NCBI GenBank assembly: GCA_934047225.1
Contig: OW204001.1
Location: 11,392,201-11,456,200 of the forward strand
Reading direction: 5' to 3'
Length of the DNA stretch: 64,000 nt
Origin: Ypsolopha sequella
Taxonomy: Eukaryota; Arthropoda; Insecta; Lepidoptera; Ypsolophidae
The position numbers and the translations under genes were made by a program. The notes below the pieces were generated by a model. The model saw only the letters and a program-made list of their open reading frames with translations, searched no databases and had not been told where the DNA came from. Numbering within the stretch: position 1 is the stretch's first letter; every line of letters begins with the position of its first letter. Shown piece by piece: positions 10,209 through 20,569 of this stretch.

Positions 10209-10541
10209 TTAAATCTCATCCAAATCCTTTAGTTCATCGGCAGTTAAATTAAGTTCTGAAAATGTTATTCCTTCAGATGATGACACAGATGATGATGATG
10301 GCATTGTTGAGACGAACTTCGGTTTTAATAACAGTTGTTGTTTCACTCGATTTTTTTGTTCCTTAGCCCTATTAATTCGTATTATTCGGCTCAAATTGTG
10401 ACCGCACTTTATACAAAACTCGAAGGCATCAGCGGTTATTGTGAAACATTCGTCGCATCTTTACAATTTTTTTGTGCCACTAGGACTGGTACTTCTGTTG
10501 TTCTGCCGTTCTATCCACTTTTTACAAAAGGGACAATGCAT
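10209..10541 (-). pseudogene. Small zinc-ribbon protein gene with one in-frame stop
   Basis: Reading leftwards from ATG at 10,541-10,539, one frame of 110 codons runs to the stop at 10,209, broken only by a TAA at codon 27. The first part reads MHCPFCKKW. After the TAA come CDECFTITADAFEFCIKCG, then a basic stretch (RINRAKEQKNRVKQQ), a serine-rich stretch and an acidic end (ADELKDLDEI). CxxC pairs on both sides of the stop fit a zinc ribbon. The upstream sequence on the minus strand (about 10,600-10,650) has repeated TGACAGT/CACTGTCA-type motifs, as often seen around insect transcription starts. The family is not recognised. It may be a host gene captured by the Helitron or a transposon accessory gene. 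The alternative, two short unrelated frames, seems less likely because the CxxC spacing is coherent. Confidence 0.4.
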
Positions 10542-11749
10542 TGTTAAAAGTTAACTATAACTTCTGAAAAATAGTTTTGAAATATCAATTATATTTTCTT
10601 GGAAAGTTCGGTGACAGTGACACTGACAGTCAGTGTTGGCAGGTTACTATTACGTTTAGTAATGTGGCGTAATCGAGACAGACAAAAAAAAATAGGCTGG
10701 AACCTTATTTGTTAATATAAGTGTCTATAATCTAATATAATGTCTCATGCAAAATAATTATGAACATTAAGGGGATATACCGACATCGGAGTGGGTTTTT
10801 CATTTCATTTTATGACACAACTACAATATATAAAGATCTGGTTTCAGACTATATGAATCTTGGGCATATTCTTCAAATTATGTGTTATGGAAAACGCAAT
10901 TGGATAAAATTTTCTCGATAGAAAATAATTCCAAAGTAACGTCTTATATTTCCCTTTTTTTAATTTTACTCCTCAATGGTTCAACGTATCCTAACCACGA
11001 TTTTTCTCTGAATGTGAAACGTTTTATTTTAAATTATCTGTTATCATTTTTCAGTTGGGTACTCTAGTTATTTTTTTACGATTTTTTACATGAATTGCGC
11101 GTCAAGTGACGGTAAGGTCGAGATTTGCGCGCACTATTGTTATCGCGTGTGCTACTGCTGCTCTGTACGTTCGGGCTATAGCGCTGTCACACTCGTTCAC
11201 TTTCTTCAGTGCTCGCTGAGCTCTACCGTGAGAAGGACCTGTGCTGCGTTTGATCCTCTTTGTTTTTCCCCGTTTCCACAAATTTTAAGTTTGTTATCAA
11301 TCATAATCTATTGCTAAGTTAATATTCATTATTGCATTATAGTTTTTATCTCGTTAAGATTCGTTTTAGGGTTAAAACTGATTGTTGTTTACTGATATAA
11401 ATCGTAATCGTAAAACAATACCCCAAAATGGGGAATAAATAAAAACAGAACAATCATACGTAAAAAAAATATAAGAAGTACATGCAAGCTAGAGGTCACG
11501 ACATGGTCGCAAAAATCATGTAAGTACCTACATATGATTTTTATTTGTTACATGTCAACTTGCAAGGACGGACTTTTCTGGAATCTAGTGTAGTACCTGT
11601 AAAACGCTTTACTTATATATTATGTGATATTTTTCAGGGCTAAAAGATGTTTACATAACCATGAAAATAAGATAGATTAAATAAACCCATCAGCACAGAC
11701 GTTCAATGACAGTGCAAGCGGTTCGAGAGCAACAGAACAAAGCAAAGTC

Positions 11750-11823
11750 ATGGAGTCGTCATTGATGATATTTAATTTAAACGAGCAGAGAATTTTAAAC
11801 ACCCAGTCGATTCCAAAAAGAGG
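11750..11823 (+). CDS. Candidate first exon, unknown protein
   Basis: ATG at 11,750 opens a short frame (MESSLMIFNLNEQ...) that ends at a good splice donor, AGAGG|GTAAGG. The preceding 50 nt are purine-rich like an untranslated leader. Its phase (two bases left over) does not join in frame to the next candidate exon at 12,062. Either the pairing is wrong, an exon is missing, or the gene is broken. Confidence 0.25.
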
Positions 11824-12061
11824 GTAAGGGTTTCAAAATGTTATGAATATTATAATTTTAAGTAAAATATGATGTTAGAAATATTTAAGTGTAGTAATTT
11901 GTTATTTTTTCTTTCTTCTCAAAACAAATTTGGATAAAATAGCTACAAATATATATTACGTACCTAGTATAAAAAATTGAAATATGTCCAATATTTAAAT
12001 TTTTTTAAATGAAGCATCATATATATTTCATCATTGTCACATTTTCTTTATATTTTTATAG

Positions 12062-12219
12062 GTCTTCGATCTTTATCAGTTGATGATGTATTAATATCAG
12101 ACTCAGGGACAGATTATTCTTGTAAAATTATAGAACAGGAGTTACTACTACTATCTCCAGACAAAAATAGCTCGTCTGGCATGTTATGCATCTACCGACT
12201 TCGAGCAAAATCAAGAAAG
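12062..12219 (+). CDS. Candidate internal exon, unknown protein
   Basis: Bounded by an acceptor (TATTTTTATAG|GTC) and a strong donor (AGAAAG|GTGAGC). One frame is open throughout: LRSLSVDDVLISDSGTD, IEQELLLLSPDKNSSSG, CIYRLRAKSRK. It ends in phase 0. The protein is not recognised. It may belong to the same gene as the YqaJ-domain exon at 14,061, but joining to the obvious acceptor there would give an immediate stop. Confidence 0.3.
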
Positions 12220-12412
12220 GTGAGCATTTTGTAACCAAAAATTTGTTTCAAACAAAAAGTTTATTTGTTTACTTGAATTCGTCATTTATCCGACCGCCCG
12301 CCCGAGGGAGGGTTATGTTTTTCAGGGACCCGGTGATGGTATAAGACATGAGACATAAGATATGTTTAGGAAGGACTCTTATATAAGTATATGTACCTAT
12401 GTATATGTTTAG

Positions 12413-12430
12413 AGGGGGAGGGGGGGGGGG
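12413..12430 (+). repeat. G-tract 1
   Basis: AGGGGGAGGGGGGGGGG followed by TACCGG. A second G-tract lies 104 nt downstream (12,534-12,549). These are extreme for such AT-rich DNA and could fold as a G-quadruplex. Confidence 0.8.
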
Positions 12431-12533
12431 TACCGGAAATCAATAGTTTTTTTTTTATTTTTTTTTTCAAATAAAAAATTTCTAGGTTATTTTAGGTAGA
12501 ATAAAATAACTCGAATATTAAGTGTACGTATAG

Positions 12534-12549
12534 TGGGAGGGGGGGGGGG
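12534..12549 (+). repeat. G-tract 2
   Basis: GGGAGGGGGGGGGG followed by AAATG. Its context resembles G-tract 1 loosely, so the two may be old duplicates. Confidence 0.75.
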
Positions 12550-12812
12550 AAATGAAAATAGTTTAAAAAAAATAAATCAAAACAAAACCTCACTTTTTTG
12601 TCTCTTTAACTTTAAAGACCCAAAATTACTTTTGCAATTGCTTGGGCGTTGCGGAAAGTGCAGCCCCTTCGCCCTTGCGTAACAAAGGACAGTCACCCAT
12701 GCTCACCTTCGGAGCTTCGGCTTGTTGGTCGCCAGGCGAGGGCTGCCCTTCCTCCACGCCTACGGCTTTTTATATACACTCTAGGGGTAGTACCCACAAG
12801 ACTGTATAGATT

Positions 12813-12915
12813 CAAGGTGCTCTGATTCTGTTTTGGAACAGATTCAACCTATTTTTTGCATAGAGTCAGGTGCTCTGATTCGGTTTTGCAACAGATTCAA
12901 CCTATTTTTTCTATT
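12813..12915 (+). repeat. Tandem duplication, about 53-bp unit x2
   Basis: Both copies contain GGTGCTCTGATTC and CAGATTCAACCTATTTTTT, starting at about 12,814 and 12,868. They differ by a few substitutions. Confidence 0.75.
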
Positions 12916-13646
12916 AAATCACTAATCAGCATAAATACAACAAAAAGGCAACCTATTAGGTAAGCTAAATAAAAGACATGCATAAACTTTATAAACTTTG
13001 AATGAAATCACAAAGAAAAAATAATGCCTGCATTGGTTTTATACTATAAGAACAAAAAAATTAAATTACGTCAATTTTAATGCATAACTCACAGCAGTTT
13101 CGGAACACAACCAAAAAAAAATATCAAGTCATAAAATCAATTAAAATTGCACCTTAAGACAATTTTTGAGGTTATTTTACGAAACTTGAACATTTTTTTT
13201 GAGGAAACTATCGATTTCCGGTAACTGAAATTTCGTGAGATTAATAACAATAACAAGAGCTATTCTGGAAAAAAAAATGAAGGTACCTTTGTTCGTATAC
13301 TCTTGTAAGAGACGAGCCTATATTTATTTATAACCGCCAGTTACACTTCTCAATGTAGTTAACACAAACAATTGCAATCTAAAACAATAAAAAGTAAAAG
13401 AGGATAAATAATTTAAAAAGTAAATAAATTCAATACAGATGTCAAAAAATTTAATCTAAACAATAATAATCTAGCATCACATGTATCAAAATGTCAAAGT
13501 AATATAATATCAAAGTAAAAAAGTAAAATATTCTGTTTATAAATAATTTTAATACTAAGTACTAATATATTTCTATTAAGGGGGTACTATCCCAAATTTG
13601 CCTCTTTTCAATATAATTTTAAACCTTGGAATTGGGGTAATGAAAT

Positions 13647-13678
13647 AATATATATATATAATATATATATATAATATG
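13647..13678. repeat. (TA)n microsatellite
   Basis: Alternating TA interrupted by two AATA steps. No further signal. Confidence 0.8.
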
Positions 13679-14060
13679 TATATGTAATTTTTTAGTCTTT
13701 TATCAACAATGTTGAAAATGTAACTGTGAATTGTGTGAAATGTGATAATCTTTTGTTTGAATAAACTCTGCAGTCCAGCTACCCAGCAAACTCTGCCCAT
13801 ACGGCAAATACCGGTTGTGTCTGCTTACGTGTATTCCACTGTCACATTCGTATAATATTGTCTTTTTATTCTAGACCTAAGGATGTGACTAAGAAGCGCA
13901 GACATTAAGAAGATCATACTCATGATGATGAACAAGAACATCCATACGAAATAGGCATCGAAGATTGTGAGTTTCGTGAGTTTATGAATAAATAAAGACA
14001 AAATATTTAAAAGTAAATATATTTTTAGCTTTTTGTTTACAATATTCACTTTTGTTACAG

Positions 14061-14523
14061 AATGTATTCAAATGAATTCATAAAGATGCATTCTTGGCGT
14101 AAAAATAAGAAAACTGGACAGATAGAAGTAAACCAAAAATCTGATTGGTTTATTCAAGCTCAAGGCCAATTATATATTTGTCAAAAAGGAAAATGTGCAT
14201 TGGCCGTATGGTACGGAAATAATCAGATAAAAACCGAAATTATACTAAAGCATGACCAATTATTATTTTGGCATGAAAGAATGGAGCCACATTTGCTTTC
14301 GTTTTTCAATGATTGTCTTTTACCAGAAGTGGTTGATCCCAGACACAGACTAAATTTACAAATTCGTGATCCAGAATATGTGAAAGAACAGGATAAAGAA
14401 AACATGTGTCCGAAAGCCCCTCCAAGAAATAATTATCCAGAGACAAACTCGCGACCAAAGGCCGTAGTAGTAGAAAATAATGAGGAGATTGTAAACCACG
14501 TGGTTGATTTTGAATTCTTCTGA
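14061..14523 (+). CDS. YqaJ-type nuclease, C-terminal exon
   Basis: From an acceptor (TTTTGTTACAG|A) the frame beginning ATG 14,062 encodes 153 residues. The segment KSDWFIQAQGQLYI, CALAVWYG, DQLLFWHERMEPHLLSFFN and DCLLPEVVDPRH corresponds to the C-terminal half of YqaJ/lambda-exonuclease-like domains found in insect and viral proteins. In these, a QxQGQ strand follows the catalytic ExK. The catalytic residues themselves would lie on an upstream exon that I cannot identify. After the domain the tail is polar (PPRNNYPETNSRP) and ends VDFEFF. It is either the last exon of a transposon accessory gene (YqaJ proteins accompany some animal DNA transposons) or of a captured host gene. The ATG itself may not be the start. 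Confidence 0.55.
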
Positions 14524-15308
14524 TTAAAATATTTTAAAAGAACCATTGTCCTTTTCTTTTTACAATTTATCCTGAAAATGACGTGTAAAAAATTCTCTGG
14601 GCTCCTATACCAACGATTAGCTTATCATCACGAAAACTTATTTTTTTGTGGTCAATATTTTTGAAAATAAAACCATAATAGCGACTCCACTGCTTCTGTT
14701 CTAAAATTTCAAAATACAGTGAAAACTCGATAACTGTATCTGTATGATAATTAAATTTATTTGTATTTAATAATATAATATTTATTTTTGAATTGATTAG
14801 TTATTTAGTATGTTATGTGGAAATTGTGGAATATTGCAACGGCAATACTCCTGCAGCTGCGGTTTGTCGCGCTGACTCGCTGTAATACTTTATATTCTCT
14901 GCTCGCGGCGAGCGCGAAACCACGCCCATCAAACACTGATTTCGCCACGGTATATCCTCTTAAGCTGAACATGTGTGCGTGATTTGTCCACTCTTTCCGC
15001 CCACTATGGAGCCGATACTTAGACTATCTGATGATGTCTTTATAAAGCTGCCGGCTCTGAAATACATACATATGGTTTAAATTAATATGGTTTATATTAA
15101 GAGGTAAGTGATACGAAGTTCACCGGGTCAGCTAGTAACAATTAAAAATTGATTTCTACAATATAAATAAACATTCGTAATAATTGTTCATTTTTGTTTT
15201 CTCTTTTTCAATCGTGTTTCTAAAAAAATATTATGGTGTATTTTATTCAAATATTAAAAATCTGAATTGTTTTACAGCTCCTAGTAGTTACCGGGATATA
15301 AGTGATCC

Positions 15309-15401
15309 GTGCGGCAGAGACAACGCTCTACGAAGACGAAACTAGCCGATTACAGACGATGCATCTCCCTCTTTAGCTCGATATGTATTATTAACGGCCC
15401 C
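15309..15401 (-). mobile_element. MITE family A, right arm of a split element
   Basis: The reverse complement starts GGGGCCGTTAATAATACATA and then has TCGAGCTAAAGAG and TCTTCGTAGAGCGTTGTCTC, matching 3,046-3,127 in inverted orientation with one 12-nt length difference. It marks the right outer boundary of the nested locus. Confidence 0.6.
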
Positions 15402-15617
15402 AATCTGTAATAAAGTACTATTTTGCTAATTTCAACATAATTATATTATTTTTTTATTATAATTTTTTTTTTTTATTATTTTGACAAAGTTTATTTTACT
15501 TTTAACAACGAATTCTGCAGGCTGAACCATAGCAGTATCCATTGTTAAAAATTTGCACAAACATCAGTTTTTACTAAGACGTTTTTTAAGTGTTTGTCAC
15601 ATTCAAACGTGTGCAAA

Positions 15618-15792
15618 CTGGGCTCAGCGGGCGTAGCATAGTGTTTAATCGCGCGCGACGCCACTAGTTAAATCACAAGTGCAAGGAGCGTGACGTACTG
15701 TTTAATAGCAAAAATATCGTGTCGCGCTCCTCGCACCTGTGATTCAACTAAGTGGCATCGCGCGCGATTAGACACTGTGCTACGAGGCTGTT
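15618..15792. mobile_element. MITE family B, foldback copy 1
   Basis: The left arm GCGTAGCATAGTGTTTAATC, then GCGCGCGACGCCACTAG and AAGTGCAAGGAGCGT, returns inverted as CGCTCCTCGCAC, ATTCAACTAAGTGGC and GCGCGATTAGACACTGTGCT. Arms are about 70 bp. A second copy is at 52,833-52,996. There is no coding capacity. Confidence 0.75.
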
Positions 15793-16183
15793 CACAAAAG
15801 AATGTTTTATAATTCATGTAGAATGTCATTGGTAGAACCATATCAAATTAGCGTAAACACATAAACAACCGGTTCAAATAAACCTACACATCACACGATT
15901 TTTTTGTTCAACTATTTCTTTTACAATGTTTATAGAGTATTAAAAATAAATGGGTAGATATTAATTTAGTATCAAAGAGCAGCCGTTTTGAAAAAATCCT
16001 TTTAACTGATTTGTTTTAAAAGACATAAATAAGTTTAATAATAATTGTCTTATCATAAATATACATTACAAAATAAAATATAGAGGTGTTAAGATAAAGT
16101 TGTGGAAGCCGGAAACTGGCGATAGTACTCGTCCATACGAACAACTCCCAGTATATAACAGTGTTAACCCAGTATAGAGGGCC

Positions 16184-16310
16184 TACTCCGAAGTGACAAA
16201 ATTCGATCGAATATCGTTCGATCGTATATCCATCTCTATCACATTTTCTATGCGTGCGTCAGAGATGGACGTATGCTCGAACGATAAACGACCGACTGAA
16301 TCTTTTAGGG
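16184..16310. mobile_element. Imperfect foldback unit with GATCGAA ends
   Basis: CGTTCGATCGTATATCCATC at about 16,207 returns as GAGATGGACGTATGCTCGAA at about 16,262. Probably an old MITE. The outer ends are unclear. Confidence 0.45.
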
Positions 16311-16325
16311 AGTGCCGGGCCAGTA

Positions 16326-16475
16326 CTCCCAAAGTAACAGTGTGCATACAAATCTATAGCCGAGCGACCTGAAGAGTACCACGTGACCGTACTGATTGTA
16401 TAGAAAGTGTAAGGAAATACGAACTTTGCCGAACAGTGGCGAAGATTTGTGTGCGCATTATCACTTTGGGAACAC
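16326..16475. mobile_element. Imperfect foldback MITE
   Basis: CTCCCAAAGTAACAGTGTGC (about 16,327) pairs with GTGTGCGCATTATCACTTTG (about 16,449). It is about 150 bp with no coding capacity. Confidence 0.5.
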
Positions 16476-16843
16476 TGCATATTTCGCCTCTTGTTAGACC
16501 TCATCAGTTAAAATACTGTACGAATTATAAATAATGTGATAAATTACCATACATTTGAAGCATTATGTACTTAATAATAAAATATTATCCAGTTTTATTG
16601 TTTGATAAAATCGCGAAATTTTTTGCGCATATTAAAATAGAATAGCCCACCATGTTGTTAACACAGTCGTAAACTTTGTCCTACAAGTTGTTACGATTTT
16701 CATTGTTGTCTGTTAGTTTGTCTGTATGTGTAACTTTGTCAAGTTTTGCATCTGTATTAATGGTGGGTATCAAGTTAAATTGGTTTATTATACATAAAGA
16801 AAAATAAATTATTGCTAGTTTTAATATTTTCAAAACTTATCAT

Positions 16844-17527
16844 CAGTGCCGGATTAGCCTATAAGCAAATTAAGCAATTGCTTAGGGCATCACGTCTCGG
16901 GGGGCACCATAAAAAGCAACGAAAATATATTTTCTAGCACATGAAAGGCACTGCTTATTAAATATCCGCGCGCGTAATTAAATTGACTAGAGTAATGAGT
17001 TGTGATATTATTTAAGAATTAATTTAATTTATTTCAATTTAATTTAAATTGTCATGTTTGATACCATTTATGTATTTGTATCACCCTATATTGTACAACT
17101 TGAATGCAATAAATATTTGAATTTGAATTTGAGATGTCGTTGCGTTGACCCACGATTTGCAAATCTTCCTAATAGTCAGCAAGGTATTAAAAATGGACGA
17201 CAATGCTACAAAAGAGGTTCAACGCTTTATCAATATTCTCTATAGAGGCAGATAAGAAAATTGATCTTTGACACTATTGTTCGCGAATTGCTGTCCGTAA
17301 AAGTCGCAAGTCGCAATTCAATAAAAAAAATTGATTTGCTTTGATATTAATTTGCAATAGCTACACCATGTATCTCTTTCGTACATATTCTGAGCAAAGT
17401 ACGTAAAGATCGACCTCTTTGTAATAAACACATAATTTTTTTAAAGACATAATACTGTTTTCCTATAGGATAGGGGGCCCAAAGGCGAGGATTGCTTAGG
17501 GCATCAAGTAGCCTTAATCCGGCACTG
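16844..17527. mobile_element. Non-autonomous hAT-type element (684 bp)
   Basis: The terminal inverted repeats begin CAGTGCCGGATTA and end TAATCCGGCACTG, with a further subterminal inverted match AAGCAATTGCTTAGGGCATC. Flanking 8-mers are CTTATCAT (16,836-16,843) and CTTTTCAT (17,528-17,535), a target duplication with one mismatch, as expected for hAT. The interior has no transposase. At about 17,110-17,130 it holds a TTTGAATTTGAATTTGAG run resembling a LINE tail, so it may itself contain a nested insertion. Confidence 0.75.
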
Positions 17528-17535
17528 CTTTTCAT

Positions 17536-18400
17536 ATACTGACGAAAATGGTTTCAACTAACATAACATTTTTAATAATGTGTTTAAACGTTTTCCTGAA
17601 TATTTTTACCCAACATTCTTACAAAATAAGTGCACTTTTCAAAGAATTCCAAATGTCTCAACCTTGTACTGACGTCAAAATGTTGTGGCGTCAGAATCCC
17701 GGTGTATGTATGTCGGCACGGGTTGCCTGTAATTATAATCAACTGACTACTTAACCGATATCGCTCATCATCGCCCATCAATCAACTCCTGAGTTTGAGG
17801 TGCGATGAAACAATTGTGCGAGTGAGATATTGATTATACTGGTATTGAGTATGTAAGCGATTATAAGAATAATTTATTTGTCATCATATTTAAACACAAA
17901 CAAAATGTATATTTTAATCAAAAATTAGGTGAAAAACAAAATGGTCAGGGCTCAGAGGGTCCTGCTTTTGAATACACGAGCAGAAAGCTGATTTTCAGTC
18001 CTGGCCGGATAAACAATATGGAAAATTAAAAAGTATAAATAATTTCATAAAAATAACATTGGATTATTATAAATAATTATCAAATGTATATTCTAAAATT
18101 AAAATGAATGATTATCTACTAAACACAAAACGAAAAATTATTAACTCGTAAACAACACCATAAAAAAAACTAATTAGAATTATAAATAATGCAATAAATA
18201 ACTAAAATATAAACTAAAACTAAAAATAAAATATAACGTCAACACAAAATAATAACACAGCTCGCCCTATCTATGTCTCTACTACAGCAGCTTGCCGCTC
18301 CAAGAGCCACCTTTAGAAGTGTTTTTTGAAAGTATTATAAAGCTTTATATTTGTGTAGGTTTAAGTCTTATACTTTTTAAGTATTATATTAGTTATAATT
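17536..18400. other. Non-coding, nothing recognised
   Basis: AT-rich with no open frame resembling a protein and no clear repeat structure. Confidence 0.5.
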
Positions 18401-18401
18401 T

Positions 18402-18440
18402 AAATAGAATAGAATAGAAATACGTTTATTCATAAATGCA
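18402..18440 (-). repeat. LINE-type 3' tail, minus strand
   Basis: (AATAG)n followed by AAATACGTTTATTCATAAAT. Read on the minus strand this is a polyadenylation-like region ending in (TATTC)n, as at the 3' end of many insect LINEs. The element body would extend rightwards, but no coding part is recognisable up to about 18,700. Confidence 0.4.
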
Positions 18441-18985
18441 GTGCACACACAACAAAAATCGTTAAGAAAATATTCATAAAACGTTACGAATACATTAAAA
18501 TTTACACATAGTCAATACATATTCTTTGTTAATATTATAGAATACGTGTATTCTTTTTAAATCTTATTTGGGCCAAAATTTTATTTGTCAAGTATAAAGT
18601 CCTCAGAAAGAGGATATCTTACAGAAATAAAATCTTAACTTTCCACTTTTACACAAAACATACTTTAACATATAAAACAATGCACATTCAAAACATCCAT
18701 CAAAAAAACCGTTGCAAGTAAGCAACACTGACCTTTAGTTAATGCACTGTCCGTCTATACGATAGCCAAAACTAGTAATTAACCCGTGATTAGGCGATGG
18801 ACGCCGATACAAAGTTACAGCATGCTCCCACGATCCAACGATACGCTTCTCAGAAGTCACTCCTAAGGTTTACAGCTAAAAGGTTTGAGATTAGATAATT
18901 ATATGTAATAGGGGAACACGTGATATTATGGTTAATTTTTTCAGGGTTTCTTTAGAAATGGAAATCCTCATATCGAAGACACTGG

Positions 18986-19185
18986 GAAAGACTTTAGCCT
19001 AAGGCAGAAAATCATACTGCCTATAGGAACTATTAGGAACCCAAGAAAAAGAAAAGATAAATCTTAAAAACTTCTAAATAACTTCTAAATTATTTAAAAA
19101 GATACGTTTTTTAAGAATTTATTTTTATTTTTCTTTGGTTCCTATAGGCAGTATGATTTTCTGCCTTGGGATAAAATCTTTCACT
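18986..19185. mobile_element. Foldback MITE with 45-bp arms
   Basis: AGGCAGAAAATCATACTGCC with TATAGGAAC at about 19,001-19,029 returns inverted at about 19,137-19,168 as GTTCCTATAGGCAGTATGAT and TTTCTGCCTT. The similarity extends outwards on both sides (GAAAGACTTTAGCC against GGGATAAAATCTTTC). The core is nearly perfect, suggesting a rather recent copy. Confidence 0.75.
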
Positions 19186-20397
19186 TTCATAAAGCGTATT
19201 TTCATGTATAGGTAGATACCATTAAAGAAAATTTCGTGGATTCTCTTTTAGCGCGATTCTTGTAGTACCAATTAGTGTGCACTTTTCGCACGGGAGCGGA
19301 ACTCCCCTAATAATACGATAATACATCTACATTGACGGAACCCAGACTTTATGTAAGACGTACACTTGACAAAGTTTTCTTAATTTTTTGCCCGGCATTG
19401 AAAATGTAAGGGCTAAGATTGTATTGTTTAATAGCTGGTTGTAGATGTATCCAGCGATTATGCGGTAGCGGCATTTTATTGGTCGCGTCGTATTGTCGGA
19501 TATTGACAAGCAATTTTCATGTCAGATTAAAATGCCGCACGCTTTGTGAGCTCTTTACATTCCACTATGAAGATGTGTAGAAAATTAATGATAGAATGTG
19601 TTACTTTGTAAGTTATAACAATGCATGTAACTTTAGCCAACAATGCCTACGTCAATTAATCAGCTTAGCGCGCAAAATATCTATTAACTTGGAAAAATAG
19701 CAATACTATGTCAACAGCTATACATATACATATACATATAACTTATATACATAATTTTTTTGAGAGTTACTAATAAACCATGTAATGTAATGTGTATACT
19801 TTATCTTTTCTTTTATCTGAATTATCTGAAAAAGCATCAAAGAACATTTTTTTTATACTGTGAAATTTTCCAAGCCGTAAGTTTTACATAAAGACATGTC
19901 CAAAAACTGCGCAATTTTTATTTTTTCATGTACGTAATTAATATCTTAATTTTACCTGAATAAAAAACGCCTACTTTAAAGAAATCCCATGAACACATTT
20001 GTAAAAAAATTAAACCAATAAAACCCCAACCACTTAAGGCGCCATTACCCGGCTCATATAACACGGTGACTCCGCAACGATGTTAAGGCGCAGTCATTAG
20101 TTAGAAGCCCATTTGCTGCTTCTGTTACGCCTTTTTGCACTGGACGTAATGCGAGGTGCGCTCGATTAGCCGCCGATAATACTGAATTGGCGATAGCCAT
20201 CAGGGGAAGAATGTGAGATACAGGATGTTTACTTACTAAAAACTTTGATGAAGCGTGAAAATACTCGTTATACATCAACTGTTATTGTTTTCTTAGTTGT
20301 GTTTCTATTGTTTTCTTAGCTGTTTGTTGTATTCTTAATAAAGCCTAAGAAACAACACTGTAATTCTTTACAGATGATAAAGAATGTGATGATAATG
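19186..20397. other. Non-coding; possible conserved segment 20,030-20,230
   Basis: No protein-like frame. The stretch 20,030-20,230 has balanced base composition and motifs such as GATTAGCCGCC unlike the surrounding repeats, so it may be unique sequence. Nothing more can be said from the sequence alone. Confidence 0.35.
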
Positions 20398-20569
20398 GTG
20401 TAAATTCGGAGCAACACAACTTAACTAATAATTAAAAAAAATTGACAGGACTAACCTTATTTTGAGCGTTCTCTCTTTGTTTTTTCGATACAGAAAGAAA
20501 AAGGCAGAACGCTCAAATTAAGTTTAGTCCTGTCAAATAAGTTAAGTCGTGTTGTGCCGAATCGACACA
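20398..20569. mobile_element. Foldback MITE, GAGCAACACAACTTAAC ends
   Basis: The left arm (TTCGGAGCAACACAACTTAA, TTGACAGGACTAACCTTATT, TTGAGCGTTCT) is matched inverted by the right arm (AGAACGCTCAAATTAAG, TTTAGTCCTGTCAA, GTTAAGTCGTGTTGTGCCGA). Arms are about 70 bp around a 30-bp loop. It could give a long RNA hairpin if transcribed. Confidence 0.8.

Larger units (their letters stand above)
10771..14959. mobile_element. Possible TTAA-flanked DNA transposon carrying a YqaJ gene
   Basis: The left junction reads TTAA|GGGGATATACCG and the right junction CGGTATATCCTC|TTAA. This gives 11 of 12 matching terminal bases inverted, with TTAA outside each end. TTAA target duplications are known for piggyBac and Kolobok elements. 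The interior holds candidate exons with good splice sites and a YqaJ-domain frame, but no transposase was recognised. A match of this length can occur by chance in a window this size, so the call is tentative. Confidence 0.35.
3340..15135 (+). mobile_element. Helitron (composite, with nested insertions)
   Basis: The 5' end reads A|TCTATATAAATAAAAATG and continues into a block (GTTCGTTAGTCTCGCTAAAA) that I recognise as a Helitron 5' terminal region in insect genomes. The 3' end reads CACCGGGTCAGCTAG|T, the typical CTAG terminus. Helitrons insert between A and T, and both flanking bases fit. About 660 bp after the 5' end begins a Rep-protein gene remnant in the correct orientation. If the two ends belong together the span is 11.8 kb, of which 5.1 kb is a nested LTR retrotransposon. 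No helicase domain was recognised, so the element cannot be autonomous. The ends could also belong to two different Helitrons. Confidence 0.55.
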
